This document shows, in pieces, positions 26,570 to 34,933 of a stretch of 64,000 bases of DNA (position 1 is its first letter; the number at the start of each line of letters is the position of its first letter). Under the pieces are notes generated by a model. The model ran no database searches. It was not told where the DNA came from and saw only the letters and a program-made list of their open reading frames with translations. The position numbers and the translations under genes are program-made. This DNA comes from Pseudomonadales bacterium (lineage in GTDB: Bacteria; Pseudomonadota; Gammaproteobacteria; Pseudomonadales; Azotimanducaceae), in the NCBI GenBank assembly GCA_012103505.1, contig WLWP01000001.1, forward strand, positions 1,674,001-1,738,000, written 5' to 3'.

Positions 26570-27322
26570 TTAACTGTTCGCTAAGAATGGCACCTCTCCT
26601 GTCATCACATCAATTGCAGGCACCTCAAACGCTTCGCGGCCGGCTACCTTCGCTCTGATTTCTCCACTGGCACCGTTGTATAGAAGATCGACTACTTCCG
26701 AAGCTAGCTCTTCAGGTGGCATCATCATCTCGGGGTTACGGAACATACCTGGCACAATCGCGGTATCGACAACGCCTGGGCAAATTGCATTGATACGCAC
26801 GTTGCCACTCGCGTTAGCTGCCGCAATACTGCGCACAAAGCCGACGAGCGCATGTTTAGTTGCTGAGTAAAGCGGATCAAACGGGAGTTGCCCAAAAGCC
26901 GCAACGGAAGCCGTGGTGGTAATCGCCCCGCCATTGGCCTTCATCTTTGGCAACAGCACCTTCATACCATGAAACACGCCAGTGAAGTTCACGCCCAATA
27001 TAGAATTGAACTGATCTAGGGTTACGTCCTCGATGGCTAAGAAAGGATCATCTGTGGGCACGGTCATAATACCGGCGTTGAGATGAACATAGGTGGGCGT
27101 ACCGAGCTCTGACTCACAGGCACTAGCCGCAGCCTGGACTGACGCAAAGTTCGTTACATCGCACTCATAGAAAGAGCCACCAATTTCATCAGCTAAGGCA
27201 GCTCCGACTGAACGATTGATGTCACAGACCGCTACACGCAGCCCCTTGGCCGCCAACTGACGAGCAGTTGCAGACCCTATACCTGTGGCCGCACCTGTTA
27301 CAAACCCAACCAGCTCACTCAT
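26570..27322 (-). CDS. SDR-family oxidoreductase
   Basis: A 250-aa short-chain dehydrogenase. The cofactor loop is TGAATGIG (9-16), Asp34 after strand two suggests NAD, and the active site is Ser139, Tyr152 and Lys156 (LYSATKHAL). The usual NNAG is LNAG, a minor variant. AGGTG precedes the ATG. It is divergent from the ACAD at 27445, with a short inverted repeat in the 122-bp gap, so the two may be coregulated for oxidation of a hydroxyacyl or alcohol intermediate. Confidence 0.9.
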   Translation of the reverse strand: MSELVGFVTGAATGIGSATARQLAAKGLRVAVCDINRSVGAALADEIGGSFYECDVTNFASVQAAASACESELGTPTYVHLNAGIMTVPTDDPFLAIEDVTLDQFNSILGVNFTGVFHGMKVLLPKMKANGGAITTTASVAAFGQLPFDPLYSATKHALVGFVRSIAAANASGNVRINAICPGVVDTAIVPGMFRNPEMMMPPEELASEVVDLLYNGASGEIRAKVAGREAFEVPAIDVMTGEVPFLANS

Positions 27323-27340
27323 CTATACACCTGTGTTTTT

Positions 27341-27351
27341 AACGAATCGTT
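27341..27351. promoter_or_regulatory. Short inverted repeat AACGA-A-TCGTT
   Basis: Two perfect five-base arms around one base lie close to the SDR start in the SDR/ACAD divergent region. It could be a repressor operator; there is no independent support. Confidence 0.22.
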
Positions 27352-27444
27352 CGCTTTGTTGTACAGCTTCCAATTACCCCCCGCAAGAAATTTGCACGCA
27401 CCGAGGACGTTCTGTAGGTTAGGAATTCACACCGAGAGAAGACA

Positions 27445-28626
27445 ATGGCAGATTTAGAAGCCTTCAGAACCGAAACAAGATCGTGGTTGGAAGAAAACTG
27501 TCCACCGGGTGCTCGCGGACCAGGCTACGTGCCGCTGGGTAGTCGCACGATCGAATTGGAACCGGATACACGCCTGTGGCAAGAGCGTATGGCCGAGAAA
27601 GGTTGGACGGTACCTACCTGGCCAAAAGCCTACGGTGGTGCTGAACTGGAGCGCGAGGAATACAACATTCTCGTCCAAGAACTGCAGAAGATTGGGGCTC
27701 GCACACCACTTACAGGGCGGGGTGTTAACTACATCGGACCGACAATTCTTGAATTTGGCACTGAAGAACAGAAAGCCAAGTGGCTGCCAGTCTGTGCTCG
27801 CGGCGACGGTGCTTGGGCTATGGGCTATTCAGAACCCGGTGCCGGTTCTGACCTCGCAAGCCTTTCCACTCGTGCTGTCCGGGATGGTGACAACTACGTC
27901 ATAAATGGCTCTAAAATTTGGACCAGCGACGCCACCTACTGCGACTACATCTTCGTGTTGGTCAGAACATCGCCAGACAAACCTAAACACGAAGGCATTA
28001 GTCTTGTTTTGGTAGATATGGGCCAACCGGGCGTGCAGGTCTCACCGATCCAGCTAATTTCTGGCGCCTCGCCTTTTTGTGAAACCCATTTTGACAACGC
28101 CATAGTTCCAGTCGAGGACCTTATAGGCGGAGTCGACAACGGCTGGACAGTAGGCAAACGTCTCCTCCAGTTCGAGCGCTCGACTCATGCAGGGATCAAC
28201 ATTTCTGGCTCCCAGGGCGGCAGAACCGTAGAAAACAATGTCCGCGAGCTCGTGCAAACCTACACGGCTGACGAAACGGGTCGAGTCCAGGATCATCCAA
28301 CCCGTAAGTGGCTTACGCAATTTGAAATGAACACTCGAGCACAACAGCTCACTCAAAAGCGTGCGGTGGAAGAACTGCAGTCACGCGCGCCCGGATTCAC
28401 TTCATCTGCAGTTAAGTTATCCAACGCACTGAATATACAAGATGGGGACGAATTGGTTCTCGCTGCGATGGGCGCCCAGGGTTTGCGTTGGGGTGAAAGT
28501 GCGGACAAGGCAGAGCTCGACTCAGTCAAAAAGTGGCTATACCAAAAGTCACTGACCATCGCTGGTGGAACGAAGGAAGTGCAGCTCAACATCATTGCGA
28601 AGCGAGTGCTGGGACTACCTGATTGA
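27445..28626 (+). CDS. Acyl-CoA dehydrogenase (single-gene type)
   Basis: A 393-aa FAD-dependent dehydrogenase with GYSEPGAGSDLASL, NGSKIWTSDA and the C-terminal IAGGTKEVQLNIIAKRVLGL. As in the other large ACADs of the window, GG replaces the YEG glutamate position. GAGAGAAG precedes the ATG. Unlike the two ACAD pairs it has no small-subunit neighbour; the next gene downstream is a symporter 65 bp away. It probably acts on a carboxylic acid CoA-ester imported or produced by the neighbouring enzymes. Confidence 0.92.
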   Translation: MADLEAFRTETRSWLEENCPPGARGPGYVPLGSRTIELEPDTRLWQERMAEKGWTVPTWPKAYGGAELEREEYNILVQELQKIGARTPLTGRGVNYIGPTILEFGTEEQKAKWLPVCARGDGAWAMGYSEPGAGSDLASLSTRAVRDGDNYVINGSKIWTSDATYCDYIFVLVRTSPDKPKHEGISLVLVDMGQPGVQVSPIQLISGASPFCETHFDNAIVPVEDLIGGVDNGWTVGKRLLQFERSTHAGINISGSQGGRTVENNVRELVQTYTADETGRVQDHPTRKWLTQFEMNTRAQQLTQKRAVEELQSRAPGFTSSAVKLSNALNIQDGDELVLAAMGAQGLRWGESADKAELDSVKKWLYQKSLTIAGGTKEVQLNIIAKRVLGLPD

Positions 28627-28691
28627 TATCGGTTGGCGCTTAGTCCCGGATCCTAATACTCGCGAAACAAGCTTGCCAAAGAGAAGATCAC

Positions 28692-30173
28692 ATTCTAAAT
28701 ACAACAAAACTCTCGCTGCCAACTAAACTCTTCTTCGGCAGCGGCGCAGTAGGTGAAGCCGTCTATCTAGGGCTGTTTAACACTTTTATCACCATCTACT
28801 ACAACCAAGCCATCGGGTTGACCAATACGCTCATTGGTACCGCCATCATGCTCGCCATGATTGGCGATGCGATCACAGACCCCTGGATTGGTGTGGTATC
28901 TGACCGATGGCGCTCCAGGCATGGTCGACGCCATCCGTTTCTGTTTGCCGCGCCGATTCCGCTTGCCATGGCGCTCTACGCAATATTTAACCCACCCGCT
29001 GCGCTTACCGCTGGGCCAGAGGGAGTTCTACAGATACCTTTATTTGCCTGGCTCGCTTTTTGGACTATCGCGAGCCGAGCACTTCTAACCCTCTATGTGG
29101 TACCGCACTTAGCGCTCGGCGGAGAGCTAAGCAAAGAACAGACCCAGCGTAGTCAGCTCTTCTCTGCCAACACCGCTGTTCACTATGTCACCGGCGCGAG
29201 TTTTGCATTCATCGCCTGGAGTTTCTTTTTCGCAGAAGAAACCGTTCGCGCGCTTGATGGCCAAACAGTACCGGGGCATCTCGATGCTGCGACGTATGGC
29301 CCACTAGTCCTTACGGCATGCGCCCTCATCATCATCTTCATCTGGACCTGTGCTGCAGGAACCTACAAGTTTGTCCCCATCCTCTCTAGGGCGGAAGAGA
29401 ACCCACCACGCTTGACGGTAACAAGCCTACTGAAACAAATACTTAGCACGCTAAAGAATCGTAACTACATTGTGATTCTCGCTGGATACTTCTTTTTCAT
29501 GATCGCGAGTGGCATCTACGACACCCTCAATATTTTTATCAATACCTACTTGTGGGAGCTGAAACCAGATCAAATCCGTTGGCTAGGATTAATCGGGGCA
29601 CCTTCTGCGGCTCTCGGTGCGCTCACTTCGCCGATCTTTATGAAACGCTTTGACCGGAAGCCCGTAATGCTTTGTGCGCTTAGCGGCACTGTTGTCTTCG
29701 CACAACTGGTAGTCAACCTGCGTCTCCTAGGCTGGTTGCCAGACAATGGAGACCCGATGTTGATGCCAGCCTTACTCGCAAATGCAGCCGGTTTCACGTT
29801 CACACTGGGTGTGGGAACAGTTGCGATCATGTCCATGATTGGTGACGTCGTAGATGAAAACGAACTGCACACAGGTGAACGGCAAGAGGGGCTTTTCTAC
29901 TCAGCACGCGCATTCTTTGCCAAAGCGTCTTACTCCTTTGGGCATTTCTTTGCAGGCATCGCACTCGACGTATTCGTCCGCCTCCCATTCGAGGCGGTAC
30001 CGGGTCAATTAGACGACGACATCCTTACACGTCTGGCAATTACGGCAGGACCGATCATGGGGCTCGCGGCGTTTATCTCGATCCTAATCTACTCTCGTTA
30101 TCGCCTCACGAAGCACCGTCATCAGGAAATCCTCGACACGCTCAAGGACCGTGCTAAGTCAGCTCAAACTTAA
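28692..30173 (+). CDS. GPH-family (MelB-like) cation symporter, noncanonical start
   Basis: About 493 aa with 12 membrane segments. The cation-site pattern GDAITDPWIGVVSDR, with the two aspartates of MelB-type carriers, lies at the end of helix 2. The first plain start codon is a TTG at 28818, which would remove helix 1. The frame is open from 28644, and the segment LSLPTKLFFGSGAVGEAVYL is clearly the family N-terminus. The best start is ATT at 28692, five bases after AGAGAAG, the same ribosome site used by neighbours; CTG 28716 is the alternative. The last 15 bp overlap the convergent monooxygenase gene. Substrate unknown: sugars, glucuronides or sulfonates are typical. Confidence 0.8.
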   Translation: MLNTTKLSLPTKLFFGSGAVGEAVYLGLFNTFITIYYNQAIGLTNTLIGTAIMLAMIGDAITDPWIGVVSDRWRSRHGRRHPFLFAAPIPLAMALYAIFNPPAALTAGPEGVLQIPLFAWLAFWTIASRALLTLYVVPHLALGGELSKEQTQRSQLFSANTAVHYVTGASFAFIAWSFFFAEETVRALDGQTVPGHLDAATYGPLVLTACALIIIFIWTCAAGTYKFVPILSRAEENPPRLTVTSLLKQILSTLKNRNYIVILAGYFFFMIASGIYDTLNIFINTYLWELKPDQIRWLGLIGAPSAALGALTSPIFMKRFDRKPVMLCALSGTVVFAQLVVNLRLLGWLPDNGDPMLMPALLANAAGFTFTLGVGTVAIMSMIGDVVDENELHTGERQEGLFYSARAFFAKASYSFGHFFAGIALDVFVRLPFEAVPGQLDDDILTRLAITAGPIMGLAAFISILIYSRYRLTKHRHQEILDTLKDRAKSAQT

Positions 30174-31997
30174 CCCTTCCAAATCGCCTTTTTCACGCCA
30201 GCTCCGTAACAGGCTATTGAACGCGTTGATGCCAGGGGCATACGGCGAGTTTTGCATACTCGCCCCTTCTCCTGTCGTACCCTCACGGTTGTAGTAGCCA
30301 GGCGTACATTCTTCCAGGAATGCTGTAGCACCAGTTCCTGCAAGCGCCACGATCTCTTGCACCCAGCTGTCTTCCGCATCCTCCGTGACTTCGAATGTCC
30401 GCAAGTTGCGCGATAGTATTTCGTTAACAATGTAGCTAACGTGAACTGCTTGATCGTCGAACATAGCGGTCATGTTCGGAGACAGGCCATTCTGATTGAT
30501 CCCAATTGTGAACCAATTCGGAAAGCCATGGCTATAGAGACCATGTAGCGTTCGATAGCCCTCACCCCAGTGATCGTATAGTGATTCGCCGTTACGCCCG
30601 ATCGTATCGAAGTCCACCCGACGTACGGCCGAAGTCGTAATCTCAAATCCAGTCGCGTAGATGATGCAGTCGACTTCGTATTCAATCCCATTGGCGACAA
30701 CGCCTTTTTCGGTGATGCGCTCAACGCCTTTTGCATCTGAAACATCAATCAGTTCGACGTTAGGTCGGTTGAAGGTAGCGAGGTATTCATCATTAAAAGT
30801 GGGTCGCTTACAAAACTGGCGATACCAGGGCTTGAGTGCATCTGCCGCACGAGCATCTTCCGGCACGTCCTCATCGACCCGCCCGCGGATTTCATTCATT
30901 TTTTGAAAGTCCGCGACCTCAGCACGCAACATGATCTCCTCCATATCGAGATTGCTGTCTTGAGATCGACTCATTAGTGAGATACCAATTCGGCGAGCGA
31001 TATCGGTCCAACCATCTGCCACCAGATCTTCAGTAAAACTCTGTCCTAGCAAAACCGCTGCAAAGTTCTCTCTGCGCGCGCGTTGCCAACCAGGTTCCTG
31101 GCTCGCGTACCACTCTTCATCAGTCTGTGTGTTACCTCGCAGGTCTACAGAAGAAGGTGTGCGCTGGAAAACGTAAAGCTCTTTCGCATGAGCACCCAGA
31201 AAAGGAACGGCCTGTATCGCGGTCGCACCCGTGCCGATCACTGCGATCTTTTTGTCCGCAAGATTCGTCAAATTGCCGCTGTGATCACCGCCGGTATAGT
31301 CGTAGTCCCATCTAGAGGTATGGAACGTATGTCCTTTGTAGTCTTGGATACCAGGGATACCGGGAAGTTTGGGGCGATTAGCCGGTCCTGTGGCTTGAAC
31401 CACAAATCGAGCGCGTATCTCGTCACCTCGGTGCGTCGATACAAGCCAATGACTATGCTCCTCAACCCACTTCACCTCAGTGACTCGAGTCTGGAACAAT
31501 GTGTTCTCGTAAAGACCAAAGTACTCACCAACGCGTTTCGTATGCGCAAAAATTTCGGGTGCGTATGAATACTTTTCTTTTGGCATATAACCCGTCTCTT
31601 CCAAGAGGGGCAGGTAGCAATACGATTCAATGTCGCATTGGGCGCCAGGGTAGCGGTTCCAATACCAAGTACCGCCAAAATCTGCACCAGATTCGATAAT
31701 ACGAAAATCCGTAACTCCGCGTTCTTTCAAACGCGCCCCCGCCATCAAACCACTGAAACCCGCTCCAATCACCGCGACTTCGATGTCGATGTTCACAGCG
31801 TCGCGAGGACTTTCTTCCTCTACATAGGGATCATCATCGGCGTAGTGCACAAATTCGGCAGCGGCTTCTATGTACTGCGCTTCACCATCTTCGCGAATGC
31901 GCTTGTTACGTTCAGCAGCATATTTAGCCCGCAGCGCCTCGGGATCGAAACCTAAATCGGGAAACAGGTTATGTAATCGTTCACGCTCACCAGCCAT
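30159..31997 (-). CDS. Baeyer-Villiger-type flavin monooxygenase
   Basis: A 612-aa FAD/NADPH enzyme. FAD binds at GAGFSG (78-83), then GGTWYWNRYPGAQCD; the NADPH site is GTGATA (255-260). The Baeyer-Villiger fingerprint FxGxxxHxxxW(P/D) appears as YKGHTFHTSRWD (220-231) with Tyr in place of Phe. A roughly 70-residue N-terminal extension matches the long BVMO subgroup acting on steroids, cyclic ketones and terpenoids. It would insert oxygen beside a ketone to give an ester or lactone. It is convergent with the symporter, overlapping by 15 bp, and divergent from the crotonase gene. Confidence 0.9.
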   Translation of the reverse strand: MAGERERLHNLFPDLGFDPEALRAKYAAERNKRIREDGEAQYIEAAAEFVHYADDDPYVEEESPRDAVNIDIEVAVIGAGFSGLMAGARLKERGVTDFRIIESGADFGGTWYWNRYPGAQCDIESYCYLPLLEETGYMPKEKYSYAPEIFAHTKRVGEYFGLYENTLFQTRVTEVKWVEEHSHWLVSTHRGDEIRARFVVQATGPANRPKLPGIPGIQDYKGHTFHTSRWDYDYTGGDHSGNLTNLADKKIAVIGTGATAIQAVPFLGAHAKELYVFQRTPSSVDLRGNTQTDEEWYASQEPGWQRARRENFAAVLLGQSFTEDLVADGWTDIARRIGISLMSRSQDSNLDMEEIMLRAEVADFQKMNEIRGRVDEDVPEDARAADALKPWYRQFCKRPTFNDEYLATFNRPNVELIDVSDAKGVERITEKGVVANGIEYEVDCIIYATGFEITTSAVRRVDFDTIGRNGESLYDHWGEGYRTLHGLYSHGFPNWFTIGINQNGLSPNMTAMFDDQAVHVSYIVNEILSRNLRTFEVTEDAEDSWVQEIVALAGTGATAFLEECTPGYYNREGTTGEGASMQNSPYAPGINAFNSLLRSWREKGDLEGLSLS

Positions 31998-32143
31998 GCG
32001 GTGCTCCAGTACGGTAGAAAACCTAAGAATGCGCTGCGACAGAATTCTTGTCTAGATCCGCGCTCGACATGCACTCCGTTGGTAGCAGCGACAACTTAAA
32101 TAAAGTTCGTGTTATAAACGAAGCAAAATAGCGGGAGAAAACT

Positions 32144-32977
32144 ATGAGTTACGAGACTGTCCTGTACGAAGTGGCTGACCATGTCGCAACACTCACATTC
32201 AATCGTCCAGAAAAAATGAACACCTGGAATCAAACCGTAGCCGCGGAACTCGCCGACGCGATGTTTACCGCAAACGGCGACGCTGATGTTCGAGCCATTG
32301 TTTTGACCGGCGCTGGTCGCGCGTTCTGCGCTGGCGCTGATCTCGAAGGCGGAGGTGATACATTCGCAAAGCGCGACCAACCCAAGAAACCAAACCTAGG
32401 CCGTAACACCAAGAACATTCACCCCTATGAGCTCGATAAGCCCGTGATCGCGGCGATCAACGGTGCTGCTGTCGGGGTTGGTATGACCTATCCAATGCTC
32501 TGCGATATCCGACTTGCTTCAGAGAACGCCAAAATGGGTTTTGTATTTACTCGACGGGGCATGATGCCCGAACTTGCCGCCCACCTTCTCGTGCAACGAG
32601 TGGCAGGGCTTTCTAATGCCGCCGATGTTTTGATGTCGGGCAGAATTTTCACAGCGCAAGAAGCCCTTGAGATGGGAATCGTATCGAAAGTAGTTCCGAA
32701 AGAAGAGCTCTTACCGACAGCTCAGGCAATGGCAGCAGACTATGCCAACACGGCCCCAGCCTCCGTGGCTATGACTAAAAGACTCCTTTGGCAAGGCTTA
32801 AACTCTACCCCACAAGACATGATGAAGGCAGAAGGACCAGCTTTCGCGTGGCTTGGTAATCAGCCAGATGCCAAAGAGGGGGTGGTCTCATTCCTAGAAA
32901 AGCGTCCACCAGACTGGCAGATGACGCCGGATGATATCCCGGAAGAATTCAAAGAGTTATATTGTCTATCTAGTTAA
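32144..32977 (+). CDS. Crotonase-family protein (enoyl-CoA isomerase-like)
   Basis: A 277-aa crotonase fold with CoA-binding AFCAGADL and oxyanion loop INGAAVGVG. Both hydratase glutamates are replaced (Thr115 and Phe135 by alignment), while Glu143 in RRGMMPELAAHLL sits where Delta3-Delta2 enoyl-CoA isomerases place their base. So hydratase activity is doubtful and isomerisation or another reaction is likely. GCGGGAG precedes the ATG. It is divergent from the monooxygenase over 146 bp containing TATAAA and an AACTT/AAGTT inverted repeat. Confidence 0.87.
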   Translation: MSYETVLYEVADHVATLTFNRPEKMNTWNQTVAAELADAMFTANGDADVRAIVLTGAGRAFCAGADLEGGGDTFAKRDQPKKPNLGRNTKNIHPYELDKPVIAAINGAAVGVGMTYPMLCDIRLASENAKMGFVFTRRGMMPELAAHLLVQRVAGLSNAADVLMSGRIFTAQEALEMGIVSKVVPKEELLPTAQAMAADYANTAPASVAMTKRLLWQGLNSTPQDMMKAEGPAFAWLGNQPDAKEGVVSFLEKRPPDWQMTPDDIPEEFKELYCLSS

Positions 32978-32980
32978 TTT

Positions 32981-33061
32981 TTATTGAAACGCGGCGCGAC
33001 GAGTCATGAGCTCGCGCCAAGTGGCAAGAATGATGTTGTCAGCCTCGAGGGTCGCTTTCAT
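32981..33061 (-). pseudogene. Possible 3' remnant or tiny ORF of 26 codons
   Basis: On the reverse strand an ATG at 33061 opens a protein-like 26-codon frame (KATLEADNIILATWRELMTR...) ending in TAA. It has a weak ribosome site and follows the GPH symporter stop by 36 bp. The sequence looks like the helical C-terminus of a longer protein, so a decayed gene end is as likely as a small gene. A seven-base inverted repeat (GGCGCGA/TCGCGCC, 32993-33018) lies inside it. Confidence 0.25.
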
Positions 33062-33097
33062 TTCCGGTGAGCCACACAGAGAGAATTAAAATTGATT

Positions 33098-34444
33098 TCA
33101 TGTCAGAGAGGCTTTTTCTGCACGCTGAGTCAGTTCAGCACGAATCTTTTGGTGTTTCTTACGCGTAATGGGATAGCTCAAAAGCAAATAGGCCGCGATG
33201 AGATAGAAAATCACGGGCACGAAACTGAAATAGGCTTGCAGTGCGAAGAGCTGATCTGGTGGGTTTTTGATCGAAGGATCAAACCCAAAAAAGTCTAATA
33301 ACGGCATCGATATCCCTACGCCAACAGCTAAAACCAGCTTTGTCGCGGTCGACCAAGCCGCGAAGAAAAGACCCGCTCGATCTTCACCGCTCTCCAATGT
33401 ATCGAGATCAATCACATCTGCCTTCATCGACGCAGGTACAACACTCATGTTGCCCCCGCCAATCCCCACGATGAAAAGTAAACCAGCAGCCAATAGAAGA
33501 TCTCCCTCACCAAGAAAAATAAAACAGGGAAAGGTCAAACCCATGACGAGGAGCGACGTGAGCCATGAGTAGTGCTTGTCGCTTTTTCTAGCAAGCCACA
33601 TCCACAAAGGTATACCGAGCATATTCGCCACGTAGTAGCCAAGCACGACCCGAGGTGCGGCAGTTGGATCAGCAATCACATGATTGATGAAGAGGACGAA
33701 CAACGGCGACGTTAGCGCTACCGCGAGAAACGTGAAAAAGTAACATGCGACCAAACGACGAAAGGCAGCATTTCTTAACATGATCCGTAGGCCCGCGAAT
33801 ATCGGAATTCGTGACGGCACAAAGTTGTCTCTCTCTGGTACGACGGCGAGTGGGGTTAACAGACAAATCGGTAACAGGACGAGTATCCCGATCCCAATAA
33901 GATAGAGCGTCTCACCGCTACGACCGCCATAGTCGAAAAAGGTCTGCCCTATGTTTGGCAATAGAATCGCAAACACCGTCCCACCAACCCCGATCATAGT
34001 CCGCCAACCCGTAATGCGGGTGCGCTCTTGGTAGTTTGTCGAGAGCTCCGCACCCCACGCATAGTATGGGATGTTGAAGAACGTCCAACCAAGATAGAGG
34101 AGCATGATCCAGCCAAAGAGATATTGGTTTGAGACCTCCTCCCCCGGCAGGAAGAGGAAGTAGACAGCTACTAACATCATTGGCAGTGCCGCAAGTATCC
34201 AAGGCTTCCGTCGTCCGATGCTGGTTTTGGTTCGGTCGCCTAGATAGCCAATTAACGGATCCGTTACCACATCCCACACCCGGGCCAGCATCAATATAAG
34301 TCCGACTGCGGTCAGACTTAAGCCTAGGTCTTGCGTGTAGAAAGCTGGAAGAAACAAGGCCACAGGCGTGGTCATCATGTTTGATGGGAATTCAGCAAGG
34401 CTATATGCCGCTAGCCTTTTCTTAGGTAGTACCGCTTCAGTCAA
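33098..34444 (-). CDS. GPH-family (MelB-like) cation symporter
   Basis: A 448-aa, 12-helix inner-membrane carrier. LARVWDVVTDPLIGYLGDRT contains the paired aspartates of the MelB cation site, followed by the SIGRRKPWI loop. The start is TTG at 34444 with a poor ribosome site, 15 bp after the SnoaL-like gene, so translation probably depends on coupling. It ends the unit sulfatase - Rieske oxygenase - SnoaL-like - symporter and likely imports their substrate. It is distinct in sequence from the symporter at 28692. Confidence 0.9.
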   Translation of the reverse strand: MTEAVLPKKRLAAYSLAEFPSNMMTTPVALFLPAFYTQDLGLSLTAVGLILMLARVWDVVTDPLIGYLGDRTKTSIGRRKPWILAALPMMLVAVYFLFLPGEEVSNQYLFGWIMLLYLGWTFFNIPYYAWGAELSTNYQERTRITGWRTMIGVGGTVFAILLPNIGQTFFDYGGRSGETLYLIGIGILVLLPICLLTPLAVVPERDNFVPSRIPIFAGLRIMLRNAAFRRLVACYFFTFLAVALTSPLFVLFINHVIADPTAAPRVVLGYYVANMLGIPLWMWLARKSDKHYSWLTSLLVMGLTFPCFIFLGEGDLLLAAGLLFIVGIGGGNMSVVPASMKADVIDLDTLESGEDRAGLFFAAWSTATKLVLAVGVGISMPLLDFFGFDPSIKNPPDQLFALQAYFSFVPVIFYLIAAYLLLSYPITRKKHQKIRAELTQRAEKASLT

Positions 34445-34459
34445 AGGAATGACTTAAGA

Positions 34460-34933
34460 TCAATGACCATTTCTAGCGTTGTGCGCTGCGAGCGTGAATT
34501 GTGGGTCTACCTCTGAAGGTGCTTGTTGATAACACTCGACATCATAGAAATCCCGCAGTGCAGTGGCTCGGCCGCCCTCTATTTCGATGACCCCAGCAAT
34601 GTGTGGGGTCATCAAGTCTCGTCCGTCTGCTGCCCAGTGATGATCAATGCGTTCAGTAAGTACGGCGTTGCCACGACTGGCAATGTGAATGACATCGGCT
34701 GAGAAATGAGTCTGATCGGCAAGAATCGGAATCTCCGAACGAAAACCGCCTTTCGCAAAGAGGGCTTGGATTTCACTCTGACCACGTAACATTGGTAAGC
34801 CACTGTTGGCCCAAATGAAATCCGGCGTACAAAGTTCAGACATCACGTCTAAAAGGTTGCCGTTCTCCATCGCCAGAAACAATTCAAGCGCAAGCCGCTC
34901 ATTGTCATTGGCGGCCATGCCAAGGTCGATCAC
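34460..34933 (-). CDS. SnoaL-like/NTF2-fold protein (limonene-epoxide-hydrolase-like)
   Basis: A 157-aa cone-shaped alpha+beta barrel protein. The pattern (N-terminal helices, DFIWANSGLPMLRGQSEI, then ERIDHHWAADGRD and GVIEIEGGRATALRDFYD) fits SnoaL/limonene-1,2-epoxide hydrolase relatives, including the conserved WxNSGLP and RDxYD features. It could hydrolyse an epoxide, cyclise or isomerise the product of the oxygenase. The GTG start overlaps the Rieske stop by four bases (GTGA); an ATG lies five codons further in. Confidence 0.82.
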   Translation of the reverse strand: MIDLGMAANDNERLALELFLAMENGNLLDVMSELCTPDFIWANSGLPMLRGQSEIQALFAKGGFRSEIPILADQTHFSADVIHIASRGNAVLTERIDHHWAADGRDLMTPHIAGVIEIEGGRATALRDFYDVECYQQAPSEVDPQFTLAAHNARNGH

